Assembly (NCBI GenBank): GCA_965229005.1
Contig: CBDDIP010000002.1
Coordinates: 1,240,001-1,304,000, forward strand
Direction: 5' to 3'
DNA length: 64,000 nt
Origin: CBDDIP01 sp965229005
GTDB taxonomy: Bacteria > Actinomycetota > Acidimicrobiia > Acidimicrobiales > Ilumatobacteraceae
Each line of letters begins with the position of its first letter. Position 1 is the first letter of the stretch. Made by a program: the position numbers and the translations under genes. Below are positions 1 through 7,175 of the stretch, piece after piece. The notes beneath the pieces are model-generated. The model was not told where the DNA came from. It worked only from the letters and a program-made list of their open reading frames with translations, and searched no databases.

Positions 1-383
1 AGGTGCTCTTCTCCGGCGAGGCCACGCAGGTGATCACGCGCACGCTCGGCGGCGGCGAAATTGCGTTCCTCGCCGGGCACGCGCCGTTCCTCGCCGCGCT
101 CACCGAGAACCACACGCGCGTCACGCTGGTCGACGGCGAGGTGCTCGACATCGCTGTGCACGGCGGCTTCGTGCAGGTGAGCGGCACCACCGTCAGCATC
201 CTCAGCGACGTCGCCGAGCTCGCCGACCAGATCGATCGGGCCCGCGCCCAGCGGGCCAAAGAGCGTGCCGAAGCGCGGATGATGAACGAGCAGGACAGCG
301 ACGCCACCGCGGCGCTGGCCCGAGCCCATGCCCGGTTGAACGCCTCCGGCGGACTCAACGGCACCTCCGCCGCCGCCCACTGA
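1..383 (+). CDS. atpC: F1Fo ATP synthase epsilon subunit, 5' end outside window
   Basis: This is the epsilon subunit of the membrane ATP synthase, which couples the gamma rotor to F1 and can inhibit ATP hydrolysis. The visible 126 residues begin at VLFSGEA, so only a few N-terminal residues are missing. The N-terminal beta-sandwich (FLAGHAPFLAAL, VHGGFVQVSG, ILSDVAE) is followed by a helical hairpin rich in Ala, Arg and Glu. The other atp genes presumably lie upstream of the window. A palindromic repeat starts 15 bases after the stop codon. Confidence 0.93.
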   Translation, partial: VLFSGEATQVITRTLGGGEIAFLAGHAPFLAALTENHTRVTLVDGEVLDIAVHGGFVQVSGTTVSILSDVAELADQIDRARAQRAKERAEARMMNEQDSDATAALARAHARLNASGGLNGTSAAAH

Positions 384-397
384 TCGCGACCACCGAC

Positions 398-444
398 AAC
401 TGGATGTCTGACGCGCGGCGGTGCCGCGCCTCAGACATCCAGTT
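398..444. repeat. Family-A palindrome, copy 1
   Basis: The arms AACTGGATGTCTGA (398-411) and TCAGACATCCAGTT (431-444) are perfect complements. Inside them a second stem GCGCGGC/GCCGCGC (413-419/423-429) closes on the loop GGT, with a C/C mismatch between the two stems. The element fills the space between atpC and the SDR gene. No T-tract follows on either strand, so it is not a canonical intrinsic terminator. Three more copies lie at about 30.2, 31.2 and 40.1 kb. Confidence 0.9.
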
Positions 445-469
445 TCGCGTTTGTCCGTAGTCTGAGCGG

Positions 470-1249
470 ATGGTCCGCTCGCTCCCGTTCACGTCCGCAC
501 TCGTCACCGGCGCATCGAGCGGCATCGGCGAATCGATGGCCCATCTGCTCGGTGCTGCGGTGGTGCCCCAGGTGCTCGTCGCCCGTCGTCGCGACCGGCT
601 GGAGGAGATCGCAGCCAAGTACCCGGGCACCGAGGTGCTCGAGGCAGACCTGGCGACACAAAAGGGCCTCGCCGCGGTCGTCGCCCGCGCCGGGTCGACC
701 ACGGAGCCGATCGACCTCGTCGTCAACAACGCCGGCTTCGGTACGTCGGGATCGTTCCACGAGCTCGACGCCGATCGCCTCGATCGGGAGGTGCAGCTCA
801 ACGTTGCCGCGTTGACGCGCATCAGCCGCGCTGCGCTCGGCGTGATGGTGCCGCGCGGCCGTGGCTTCCTGTTGAACGTGAGCAGCGTGGCGAGCTTCCA
901 GCCGGCGCCGCACCTCGCCGTCTATGCGGCGACGAAGGCGTACGTCACCAGCCTCACCGAGAGCCTGCACGAGGAGGTGCGCGGTACCGGCGTGCACGTC
1001 ACCGCGTTGTGCCCGGGCCTGACGCGCACCGAGTTCCAGAGCGTGAGCAACACCGAGAGCTACCAGTCCGAGTACCCGGCCTTCGCCTGGCTCAGTGCCG
1101 ACGAGGTCGCCGCCGCGGGGCTCAACGACGTCGCCAAGGGTCGGGCACTGAGCATCCCCGGCGCGATGTACAAGGGCCTCGCCGCGGCCACCGGCATCAC
1201 CCCGCGGGGCCTCGCCCGCCGCCTCTCCGGCATGATCCAGCGCGGCTGA
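470..1249 (+). CDS. Short-chain dehydrogenase/reductase (SDR)
   Basis: A classical SDR of 259 residues that should reduce or oxidise a carbonyl/alcohol with NAD(P)(H) in the cytoplasm. It shows the cofactor glycine motif TGASSGIG (residues 13-20), NNAG (86-89), the catalytic Ser in LLNVSSVAS, and Y152 with K156 in YAATK. The substrate cannot be read from the sequence. TAGTCT at 458-463 lies 6 bases before the ATG with no Shine-Dalgarno, which suggests a leaderless mRNA. It stands alone, convergent with the toxin-antitoxin pair. Confidence 0.9.
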   Translation: MVRSLPFTSALVTGASSGIGESMAHLLGAAVVPQVLVARRRDRLEEIAAKYPGTEVLEADLATQKGLAAVVARAGSTTEPIDLVVNNAGFGTSGSFHELDADRLDREVQLNVAALTRISRAALGVMVPRGRGFLLNVSSVASFQPAPHLAVYAATKAYVTSLTESLHEEVRGTGVHVTALCPGLTRTEFQSVSNTESYQSEYPAFAWLSADEVAAAGLNDVAKGRALSIPGAMYKGLAAATGITPRGLARRLSGMIQRG

Positions 1250-1250
1250 G

Positions 1251-1682
1251 TCACCGACCGCGAGGTGCGCTCACCTTGATCCGCTCCTCCTTGCATGCCT
1301 GTTGCAGCAGTGGCGACGGCGCACTGAGGAAGACGTGGGCGCGGAGCTGCGTGGCTGCCGCGAGCGCTTCGATGCCGAGCACGTTGAGGGGGTGACGTTG
1401 GCGGAGCTGCCCGATGGTCGGAGCCAAGTCGCGCAGGCTGATCAACCCGACGCCAGCCGGCAGCTCCAGCACCGCGTTGATGGCTCGCTCGCGCAGGTCG
1501 GTCGGCAGGTTGGCGAAGGGACGCGACAGCGCTCGTGTTCGTTCGTCGTGGTTGAGCACCGCTTGGCAGAGCCGTACGTACCAGTACCCGGTGGTGAACA
1601 GCTCCTTGTCGGCCAGTGCCCGTGGTGTCGATCCGCGCAGGACGAGTCCCAGGAGCTGATCGTCGATGAGTGCGATCGTCAC
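1251..1682 (-). CDS. PIN-like toxin component, degenerate active site
   Basis: A 143-residue protein that starts with GTG inside the antitoxin stop codon (GTGA overlap). The start IALIDDQLLGLVL and the C-terminal stretch IEALAAATQLRAHVFLSA resemble the first and last parts of a PIN domain, where VapC toxins have a leading Asp and a DALIAATA..L.TRD block. Here the later acidic positions appear as Glu and Ser, so nuclease activity is uncertain. The assignment rests on this resemblance and on the AbrB-type partner, a common VapBC arrangement. It could instead be a PIN-fold protein that has lost catalysis. Confidence 0.6.
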   Translation of the reverse strand: MTIALIDDQLLGLVLRGSTPRALADKELFTTGYWYVRLCQAVLNHDERTRALSRPFANLPTDLRERAINAVLELPAGVGLISLRDLAPTIGQLRQRHPLNVLGIEALAAATQLRAHVFLSAPSPLLQQACKEERIKVSAPRGR

Positions 1683-1921
1683 TGGTCGGCGAGATCACCG
1701 TCGCCGAAGCCGGATCGAGCCGCCGCCCAGTCCTCGTCGGTCAACGCGCCGAGCAGACGGCTTCGCAAGGCTGCCGCTCCGCCCGGCACGATGATCACGG
1801 CATCGCCCAGGTCGAGGTAGCCGACGTCGCCACCCTCGTCGAGGCCCCATCGACGACGAGCCATCGATGGCAGGCTCATCTGGCCTCGAGACGACACCCG
1901 CAGATCTCCGGTCGACGACAT
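1679..1921 (-). CDS. AbrB/MazE-family antitoxin-like DNA-binding protein
   Basis: An 80-residue protein with a SpoVT-AbrB swapped-hairpin domain (residues about 6-48: LRVSSRGQMSLPSMARRRWG, then GDAVIIVPG). Such proteins neutralise a toxin through their C-terminal tail and repress their own promoter. It overlaps the downstream PIN-like gene by 4 bases. A TAGGCT box 6 bases before the ATG indicates a leaderless start. Two inverted repeats just upstream (1933-1959 and 1963-2011) could be operators. Confidence 0.75.
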   Translation of the reverse strand: MSSTGDLRVSSRGQMSLPSMARRRWGLDEGGDVGYLDLGDAVIIVPGGAAALRSRLLGALTDEDWAAARSGFGDGDLADQ

Positions 1922-1927
1922 CCCGTC

Positions 1928-1933
1928 AGCCTA
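1928..1933 (-). promoter_or_regulatory. Leaderless -10 box of the antitoxin gene
   Basis: On the minus strand this reads TAGGCT, 6 bases before the ATG at 1921. The adjoining 7-bp inverted repeat ACAAGGC/GCCTTGT (1933-1939/1953-1959) overlaps where the rest of the promoter should be, so it is a candidate autoregulatory operator. Confidence 0.5.
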
Positions 1934-1962
1934 CAAGGCGATCCAGACCTCTGCCTTGTGCA

Positions 1963-2011
1963 AGCGTTTGATCTCGCGGCCACCGTGACGTCGGATCAGC
2001 GATCAAACGCT
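1963..2011. repeat. Family-B palindrome, copy 1
   Basis: Arms AGCGTTTGATC (1963-1973) and GATCAAACGCT (2001-2011) are perfect 11-bp complements around a 27-base centre that contains GCCACCGTGACG. A 49-bp element with the same arms (AGCGTTTG/CAAACGCT) and a similar centre lies at 57754-57802. Here it is upstream of the antitoxin gene rather than between convergent genes. Confidence 0.75.
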
Positions 2012-2078
2012 CGACGAGTGGGACGTCCGGCGAGGTGAGCCCGGCGCGTGGTCGGTCGCGGGCGCGCAGCGAGGCGGG

Positions 2079-2130
2079 GTGAGCGCCCGAGCGTGCGAGG
2101 GTCGAACTCGGAAGGCGAGCGCAGCGAGCC
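2079..2130. repeat. Diverged copy of a GC-rich intergenic repeat
   Basis: This stretch shares the core GCGAGCGCAGCGAGCC, and the preceding GAGCGTGCGAG block, with the tandem 74-bp repeat at 38722-38869. It lies between the toxin-antitoxin promoter region and the stop codon of glpX. The open frames across it are out of keeping with the neighbours and I do not regard them as genes. Confidence 0.6.
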
Positions 2131-2147
2131 TCAGGATGAACGGGCTA

Positions 2148-3152
2148 TCAGGCGTAGTCGACGGCGGCGAAGGCGGCGAGCTTGTCGAGGCGGTGGAACG
2201 CGTCGATCAGGCGAACCGTGCCGCTGCGCGAGCGCATCACGAGGCTCTGCGTGCGGGCGCCGTGGCGATCGAAGCGCACACCGCGGAGGAGCTCCCCGTC
2301 GGTGACGCCGGTGGCGGCGAAGAACGAGTTGTCGCCGCGAACGAGATCGTCGGTGGTGAGCACCGCGCTGAGGTCGTAGCCGGCGGCGATCGCAGCGTCG
2401 CGCTCCTCGTCGTTGCGCGGGGCGAGCATCCCCTGGATCTCGCCGCCCATGCACTTCAGCGCTGCGGCTGCGGTGACGCCTTCAGGCGTGCCGCCGACAC
2501 CGATGAGCATGTCGACGCCGGCGTCGCGCCACCCCGTTGCGATGGCACCGAAGATGTCGCCGTCGGTGATCAGCTTGACGCGGGCCCCGGTGGAACGCAC
2601 CTCGGCGATGAGGTCGTCGTGGCGGGGGCGATCGAGCACGACCACGGTGAGATCGCGAACGGACTCGCCCTTCGCCTTGGCCACCCACTTGATGTTGTTG
2701 GTCGGGCTGGCGGTGATGTCGATCGAACCGACGGCGTCGGGACCGACGGCAATCTTGTTCATGTACACGCACGGGCCCGGATCGAACATCGTGCCGCGCT
2801 CACTGACCGCGATCACGGCGATGGCGTTGGCGCGTCCGAGCGCGGTGAGCGTGGTGCCGTCGATCGGGTCGACCGCAACATCGGTGAGCGGCGGCGTGCC
2901 GTCGCCGACGCGCTCGCCGTTGAACAGCATCGGTGCTTCGTCCTTCTCGCCCTCGCCGATGACGACGATGCCGTCCATCGGCACGGTGGCGAGCACGGTG
3001 CGCATCGCGTCGACGGCGGCGCCATCGGCGCCCATCTTGTCGCCACGACCGACCCATCGGGCGGCGGCAAGGGCGGCGGACTCGGTGACCCGCACCAGTT
3101 CCATGGCGAGGTTGCGGGTGGGCTGCTCGGCCGCACGGTTCGTCGATGTCAT
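2148..3152 (-). CDS. glpX: Fructose-1,6-bisphosphatase, class II
   Basis: Hydrolyses fructose 1,6-bisphosphate to fructose 6-phosphate in gluconeogenesis. The protein (334 residues) has the GlpX signatures GEGEKDEAPML and DPIDGTTL for metal and phosphate binding, plus GVGGTPEGV and MGGEIQG, and the length is typical. I chose the ATG at 3152 over the GTG three codons upstream because TACGGT lies 7 bases before it and overlaps the GTG. A hairpin at 3231-3263 separates it from the ABC exporter operon read in the same direction. Confidence 0.95.
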   Translation of the reverse strand: MTSTNRAAEQPTRNLAMELVRVTESAALAAARWVGRGDKMGADGAAVDAMRTVLATVPMDGIVVIGEGEKDEAPMLFNGERVGDGTPPLTDVAVDPIDGTTLTALGRANAIAVIAVSERGTMFDPGPCVYMNKIAVGPDAVGSIDITASPTNNIKWVAKAKGESVRDLTVVVLDRPRHDDLIAEVRSTGARVKLITDGDIFGAIATGWRDAGVDMLIGVGGTPEGVTAAAALKCMGGEIQGMLAPRNDEERDAAIAAGYDLSAVLTTDDLVRGDNSFFAATGVTDGELLRGVRFDRHGARTQSLVMRSRSGTVRLIDAFHRLDKLAAFAAVDYA

Positions 3153-3159
3153 CGTCGTC

Positions 3160-3165
3160 ACCGTA
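3160..3165 (-). promoter_or_regulatory. Leaderless -10 box of glpX
   Basis: TACGGT on the minus strand, 7 bases before the ATG at 3152. The upstream GTG at 3161 falls inside this box, which argues against it as the start. Confidence 0.5.
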
Positions 3166-3230
3166 CAGGCTGGTCAGCGCCGGTCCCGCTTCACCAGCCG
3201 CGAGTGCGGAGCCACCGAAGCCCGCACGCG

Positions 3231-3263
3231 CCTGTGCCCCCGCTGGACGGGCGGGGGCACAGG
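3231..3263 (-). terminator. Hairpin ending the ABC exporter transcript
   Basis: CCTGTGCCCCCGC (3231-3243) and GCGGGGGCACAGG (3251-3263) form a perfect 13-bp stem with a 7-base loop. It follows the repaired stop codon of the permease gene (3281) and precedes glpX. There is no clear T-tract, so termination efficiency is uncertain. Confidence 0.6.
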
Positions 3264-3280
3264 TCGTGGGTGCTGGACGG

Positions 3281-5811
3281 TCAGGCGCTGGCAATCGCCC
3301 CCAGCACGTCGAGCTTGGCGGCCCGGCGAGCCGGCATCACCGAGGCGAGCACACCCGCCAGGGCGGCGACCGTGGTGACGATCGCCAGGGTCGGCACTGG
3401 ATGACCAGCGTGTCGATGCCCTGATCGCCGAGCGCCTGGACGATGCTCCAGCCGAAGAACAACCCGATGCCCAGACCGAGCAGCGTGCCGAACACGGCGA
3501 TGATCATCGCTTCCCAGCGGACGGTGGCCTTCAACTGCGCCCTCGTCATGCCCACTGCACGCAGCACGCCCAGCTCACGGGTGCGCTCGAAGATCGAGAG
3601 CGCCAGCGTGTTGGTGATGCCCATCAAAGCGATGACGATCGCCAGGGCGAGCAGTGCGTAGATGAGGTTGAGGATGAGGTCGATGTTGCTGGCCTGGCTC
3701 TCCTTGAAGCCCTCCTTGTCGAGCACGTCGGCGGTGGGGAAGTCGGCGGTCATCTGGTCGAGGATCGCCTGCCCCGTCGCCTCGTCGACGCCGTCGGCGA
3801 GCTTGATGTACAGCGCAGCGTCGAGCTGCGGCCCACCGAGCCCGTCGTTGACGGCGATGTCGACGAAGGCATCACCGGTGAAGGTCGCATCGGTGTAGAT
3901 GGCCTCGACGGTCAGCGTCACGGAGCCCTGCGAGAACACCACCGGGATGGTGGAGCCGAGTTGCAGGTGGTGCTCGGTGGCGTAGTCGTCGTGGAGGGCG
4001 ATGCCGTCGTTGCCGAGCTGGGCCAGGTCGCCCTGCTGGAGGCCGACATCGAAGATGCCGTCCACCGTGTCGGCGTTGACGCTGACGAGGAAGTTGTCCT
4101 CGTCACCCAGCTTCACCTCGTTGCCGCGGTCGACCATGACCGAGGCGATCTCCGGACGAGCGGCGATCTGCGTCGCCAGGTTGTGGCTGAGGCCACCGGC
4201 TTCACCGAAGGTGCCCGAGTCGACGACGAAGTCGCCGCTGAAGTCCTCGTCGATGGAACCGTTGATCGACTCCTTCGTCGAGGCGGCGAAGGTGGCGATG
4301 AAGCCCACGAGGGCGACACCGATCATCAACGCCGCAGCCGTGGCGGCGGTGCGCTTGGGGTTGCGCATCGCGTTCTGCCGGCCGAGCGAGCCGCTCATCG
4401 CCGTGAAGCGACTGCCGGGCCAACCGAGAAGGCGGGCTGCCGGGCGAGCGAGGGTGGGAGCGAGCACGGACACGCCGATGAAGGTGATGACGGCACCGAG
4501 GCCGACCATGGGCAGTGCCTCGCTGCTGAGGCCGGCCATGATCGTGCCGACCGCACCGGCGGTGATGACCGTGCCGATCACCATCCGCTTGCGGGACGCA
4601 CCCGTGCGGTCCAACGCCACGGCACGCATCGCTGCGACCGGCGGCACCTTGCCGGCCTTGCGAGCCGGGAAGTAGGCCGATGCCAACGTGACGAGCGTGC
4701 CGACCACCAGCGAGGTGATCACCGTGCTCGACGTGATGGCCAACCCACCTGACGGCAGGTCGAGCCCGAAGCCGCTGAGGAGCGACTTCAACCCGGCGGC
4801 CACGCCGATGCCGGCGGCGAGGCCGACGACCGAGGCGATCAACCCGACGAGCGTTGCCTCGACGAGCACCGAACGGATGACCTGCTTGCGGCTGGCTCCG
4901 ATCGCCCGCAGCAACGCCATCTCCTTCTGACGCTGGGTGACGATGATCGAGAAGGTGTTGAAGATGATGAACGCACCGACGAACAGGGCGATCCCGGCGA
5001 AGACGAGCAGGAACGTGTTGAAGAAGGACATGCCTTCCTTGATGTCGTCCTGCGTCTCCTTGGTGATCTGCGCGCCCGTCAGCACCTCGACGCCCGACGG
5101 CAGGTTCGGCGCGATGGACGCGGCGAGGTCTGCCTGGGAGATGGCGGTGGCCGAGCGGACGAGCACCGAGCTGAACTGGCCCGGCTCCGACACGTAGGTC
5201 TGTGCGTCGTCGACGGTGAACAGGACGGCCGAAGCGCCACCGGCAGAGTCGGCATCGCCGAACCTGGCGATGCCGACGATGGTGAACATGTCGGAGCCTT
5301 CCTTGGTCAGCACGCGGACGCGCTCGCCGAGCACGAAGTGCGCGGTCTGCGCCGAGTGGCGGTCGATGACCACTTCGCCGTGTGCGGTCGGTGCCCGCCC
5401 GGCGCTGAGCTCGTACGGATTGAGCTCGTCGTCGGTGATCCACGTCTCGCCCATGGTGGGTGCACCGCGACCGGGGTTGCCGACCGCCTTGCCGTGGTGA
5501 TCGACGAGCTGGGCGTAGCCGGTGATGAAGCCGAAGGCGACATCGACATCGGCGCTGGCGGCCACGGCGTCGACGACGCCCTGGCTGATGTGTGGGGCCT
5601 GTGCCGTGCTGTTGCCCAGGGCGGACTCGCCACGGACGTAGGCATCGGTGCCCGAGTAGGCGCTCGACAGCAAGCCGTCGAACGTGCTGTTCATGGTGTC
5701 GGTCAGCACCAGGGTGCCGGCCATGAAGGCAACGCCGAGCATCACGGCGAGTGCGGTGGTGAGGAGTCGCAGCTTCTTGGCGAGCAGCTCTTTGAAGGTG
5801 AGGCGGAACAT
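3281..5811 (-). CDS. FtsX/MacB-family ABC transporter permease, with a 1-base frameshift near the 3' end
   Basis: Membrane permease of an ABC exporter, the partner of the ATPase encoded just upstream. It has an N-terminal membrane anchor, a large extracytoplasmic domain, three membrane helices, then a second copy of the same plan, as in two-module FtsX permeases. The continuous frame stops at 3337 and ends in an Arg/Pro/Ser-rich tail out of keeping with the family. Shifting frame by one base at about 3398-3401 restores the expected last helix and PARRAAKLDVLGAIASA, ending at 3281. One missing C (ATC CCA GTG expected) makes the length divide by three, giving about 843 residues. This is either a sequencing error or a real truncation. 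Confidence 0.85.
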
Positions 5812-5866
5812 GTTGATCGTGTCTCCAGGTCGTTTCGTGTCGTGTTCGTGACGAGGCGCGGCGCGA

Positions 5867-6643
5867 CTAGCGGCCGAAGCTCTTGATGCGGTCGAGCACC
5901 ATGTCGGGGGTGGGATCGGCCATGTCGTCGACGACGCTGCCGTCGGCGAGGAAGAGGGCCCGGTCGGCGTAGCTGGCGGCCTTCGGATCGTGGGTGACCA
6001 TCACGATGGTCTGGCCCATGTCCTTCACCGCGGTGCGCATGAACGCGAGGATCTCGGCGCCGGTGCGCGAGTCGAGGTTGCCGGTCGGCTCGTCGGCGAA
6101 GATGATCTGCGGGCGGCTGGCGAGGGCGCGGGCCACGGCCACGCGCTGCTGCTGGCCACCCGAGAGCTCCGAAGGTCGGTGCTTGAGGCGAGTGCTCAAG
6201 CCGACGGTGTCGACGACGAGGTCGAGCCACTCGGGATCGGCCTTGCGGCCGGCGAGCAGCATCGGCAGCGTGATGTTCTCCAGCGCGGTGAGCGTCGGCA
6301 CCAGGTTGAACGCCTGGAAGATGAAGCCGATGCGATCGCGACGGAGCAACGTCAGCTGCTTGTCGTTGAGGCCGCCGAGGTTCACGTCGCCGATGAAGAC
6401 GTCGCCACTGGTGAGCGTGTCGAGGCCGGCGATGGTGTGCATCAGCGTGGACTTGCCGGAACCCGACGGGCCCATGATGGCGGTGAACTGACCGGTGTAG
6501 AACTCGGCGTCGACGCCGTCGAGCGCCTTGACCTCGGACTCGCCGTGGCCGTACGTCTTGGTGGCGCCGACGGCCCGTGCGGCAACGGTGCGAACCGGAG
6601 CGGCAAAGGCGGTGATCGGGTTCGGAATGGTGAGCGTGGACAT
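5867..6643 (-). CDS. MacB/LolD-family ABC transporter ATP-binding protein
   Basis: ATPase of 258 residues that drives the adjacent FtsX-type permease. It shows Walker A GPSGSGKST, the Q-loop region FIFQAFNLVPTL, the signature LSGGQQQRVAVARAL, Walker B with DEPTGNLDSRTG, and the H-loop MVTHDP. The DEPTGNLD form is typical of the MacB/LolD/FtsE group, which exports lipids, peptides or drugs or works mechanically. It is first in a two-gene operon, 55 bases before the permease. Confidence 0.93.
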   Translation of the reverse strand: MSTLTIPNPITAFAAPVRTVAARAVGATKTYGHGESEVKALDGVDAEFYTGQFTAIMGPSGSGKSTLMHTIAGLDTLTSGDVFIGDVNLGGLNDKQLTLLRRDRIGFIFQAFNLVPTLTALENITLPMLLAGRKADPEWLDLVVDTVGLSTRLKHRPSELSGGQQQRVAVARALASRPQIIFADEPTGNLDSRTGAEILAFMRTAVKDMGQTIVMVTHDPKAASYADRALFLADGSVVDDMADPTPDMVLDRIKSFGR

Positions 6644-6773
6644 CTGATCTCCTTGGAACGGGTGACCGGGATGGCCACGAGTCGCACTGTGCGCCCGGGC
6701 ACTGACGTCACCCTGAGGCGATCCGGTCGGTTCGTGTCAGCGCCCTGTCAGCGGCACGGCGCACGATCGGGGC

Positions 6774-7175
6774 ATGCCCCCCGAACAGCTCGCCACGACC
6801 ACGCCAGCGGCGGGACGTCTGTACCTGCAAGGACGCGCCGAGCTGCTCGCCGGCCGGCCGGAGGCTGCGCTCCGCAGCCTGCGAGCGGCGGTGGGCGTCG
6901 ACCCGGCGCTGGCGCTGGCGATGGCGCTCCTGGCGATCGCGTCGAAGCGCGCACGTGGCGGCGACGGCTGGCGCGAGCAGATGGCGATCGCACAGCGATG
7001 CCGAACGGTCAGTCGCCGCGAGCGCCAACAGATCGATGTGATCGCGCTGGCGCTCGACGGGCGCTTCGACCGTGCGTCAGCCCTCGGGCTCGAGCACCTC
7101 TGTGAGTTCCCCGACGACGTGATCGTCGCCCACGTGCTCGCCGACGGGCCCGTCGCGAAGGATCTGTTCGAGTGA
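6774..7175 (+). CDS. Small TPR-like protein, possibly a 3'-truncated gene
   Basis: A 133-residue predicted protein with two helix-turn-helix TPR-like units (GRAELLAGRPEAALRSLRAA; LALDGRFDRASALGLEHL). Its last 99 bases are antisense to the end of the BTAD regulator gene. The TPR pattern stops about where the overlap begins (after EFPDDVIVAHVLA), so the gene may be the 5' part of a longer TPR gene cut by a deletion that joined two convergent genes. No function can be assigned. Confidence 0.5.
   Translation: MPPEQLATTTPAAGRLYLQGRAELLAGRPEAALRSLRAAVGVDPALALAMALLAIASKRARGGDGWREQMAIAQRCRTVSRRERQQIDVIALALDGRFDRASALGLEHLCEFPDDVIVAHVLADGPVAKDLFE

Noticed and set aside
398..444. Family-A palindrome as an ordinary rho-independent terminator
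   Set aside because: There is no T-tract on either side, and one copy (31203-31243) lies between divergent genes where no transcript ends.
2079..3404. 441-residue plus-strand open frame
   Set aside because: Antisense to glpX and the permease end, low-complexity composition, no family features.
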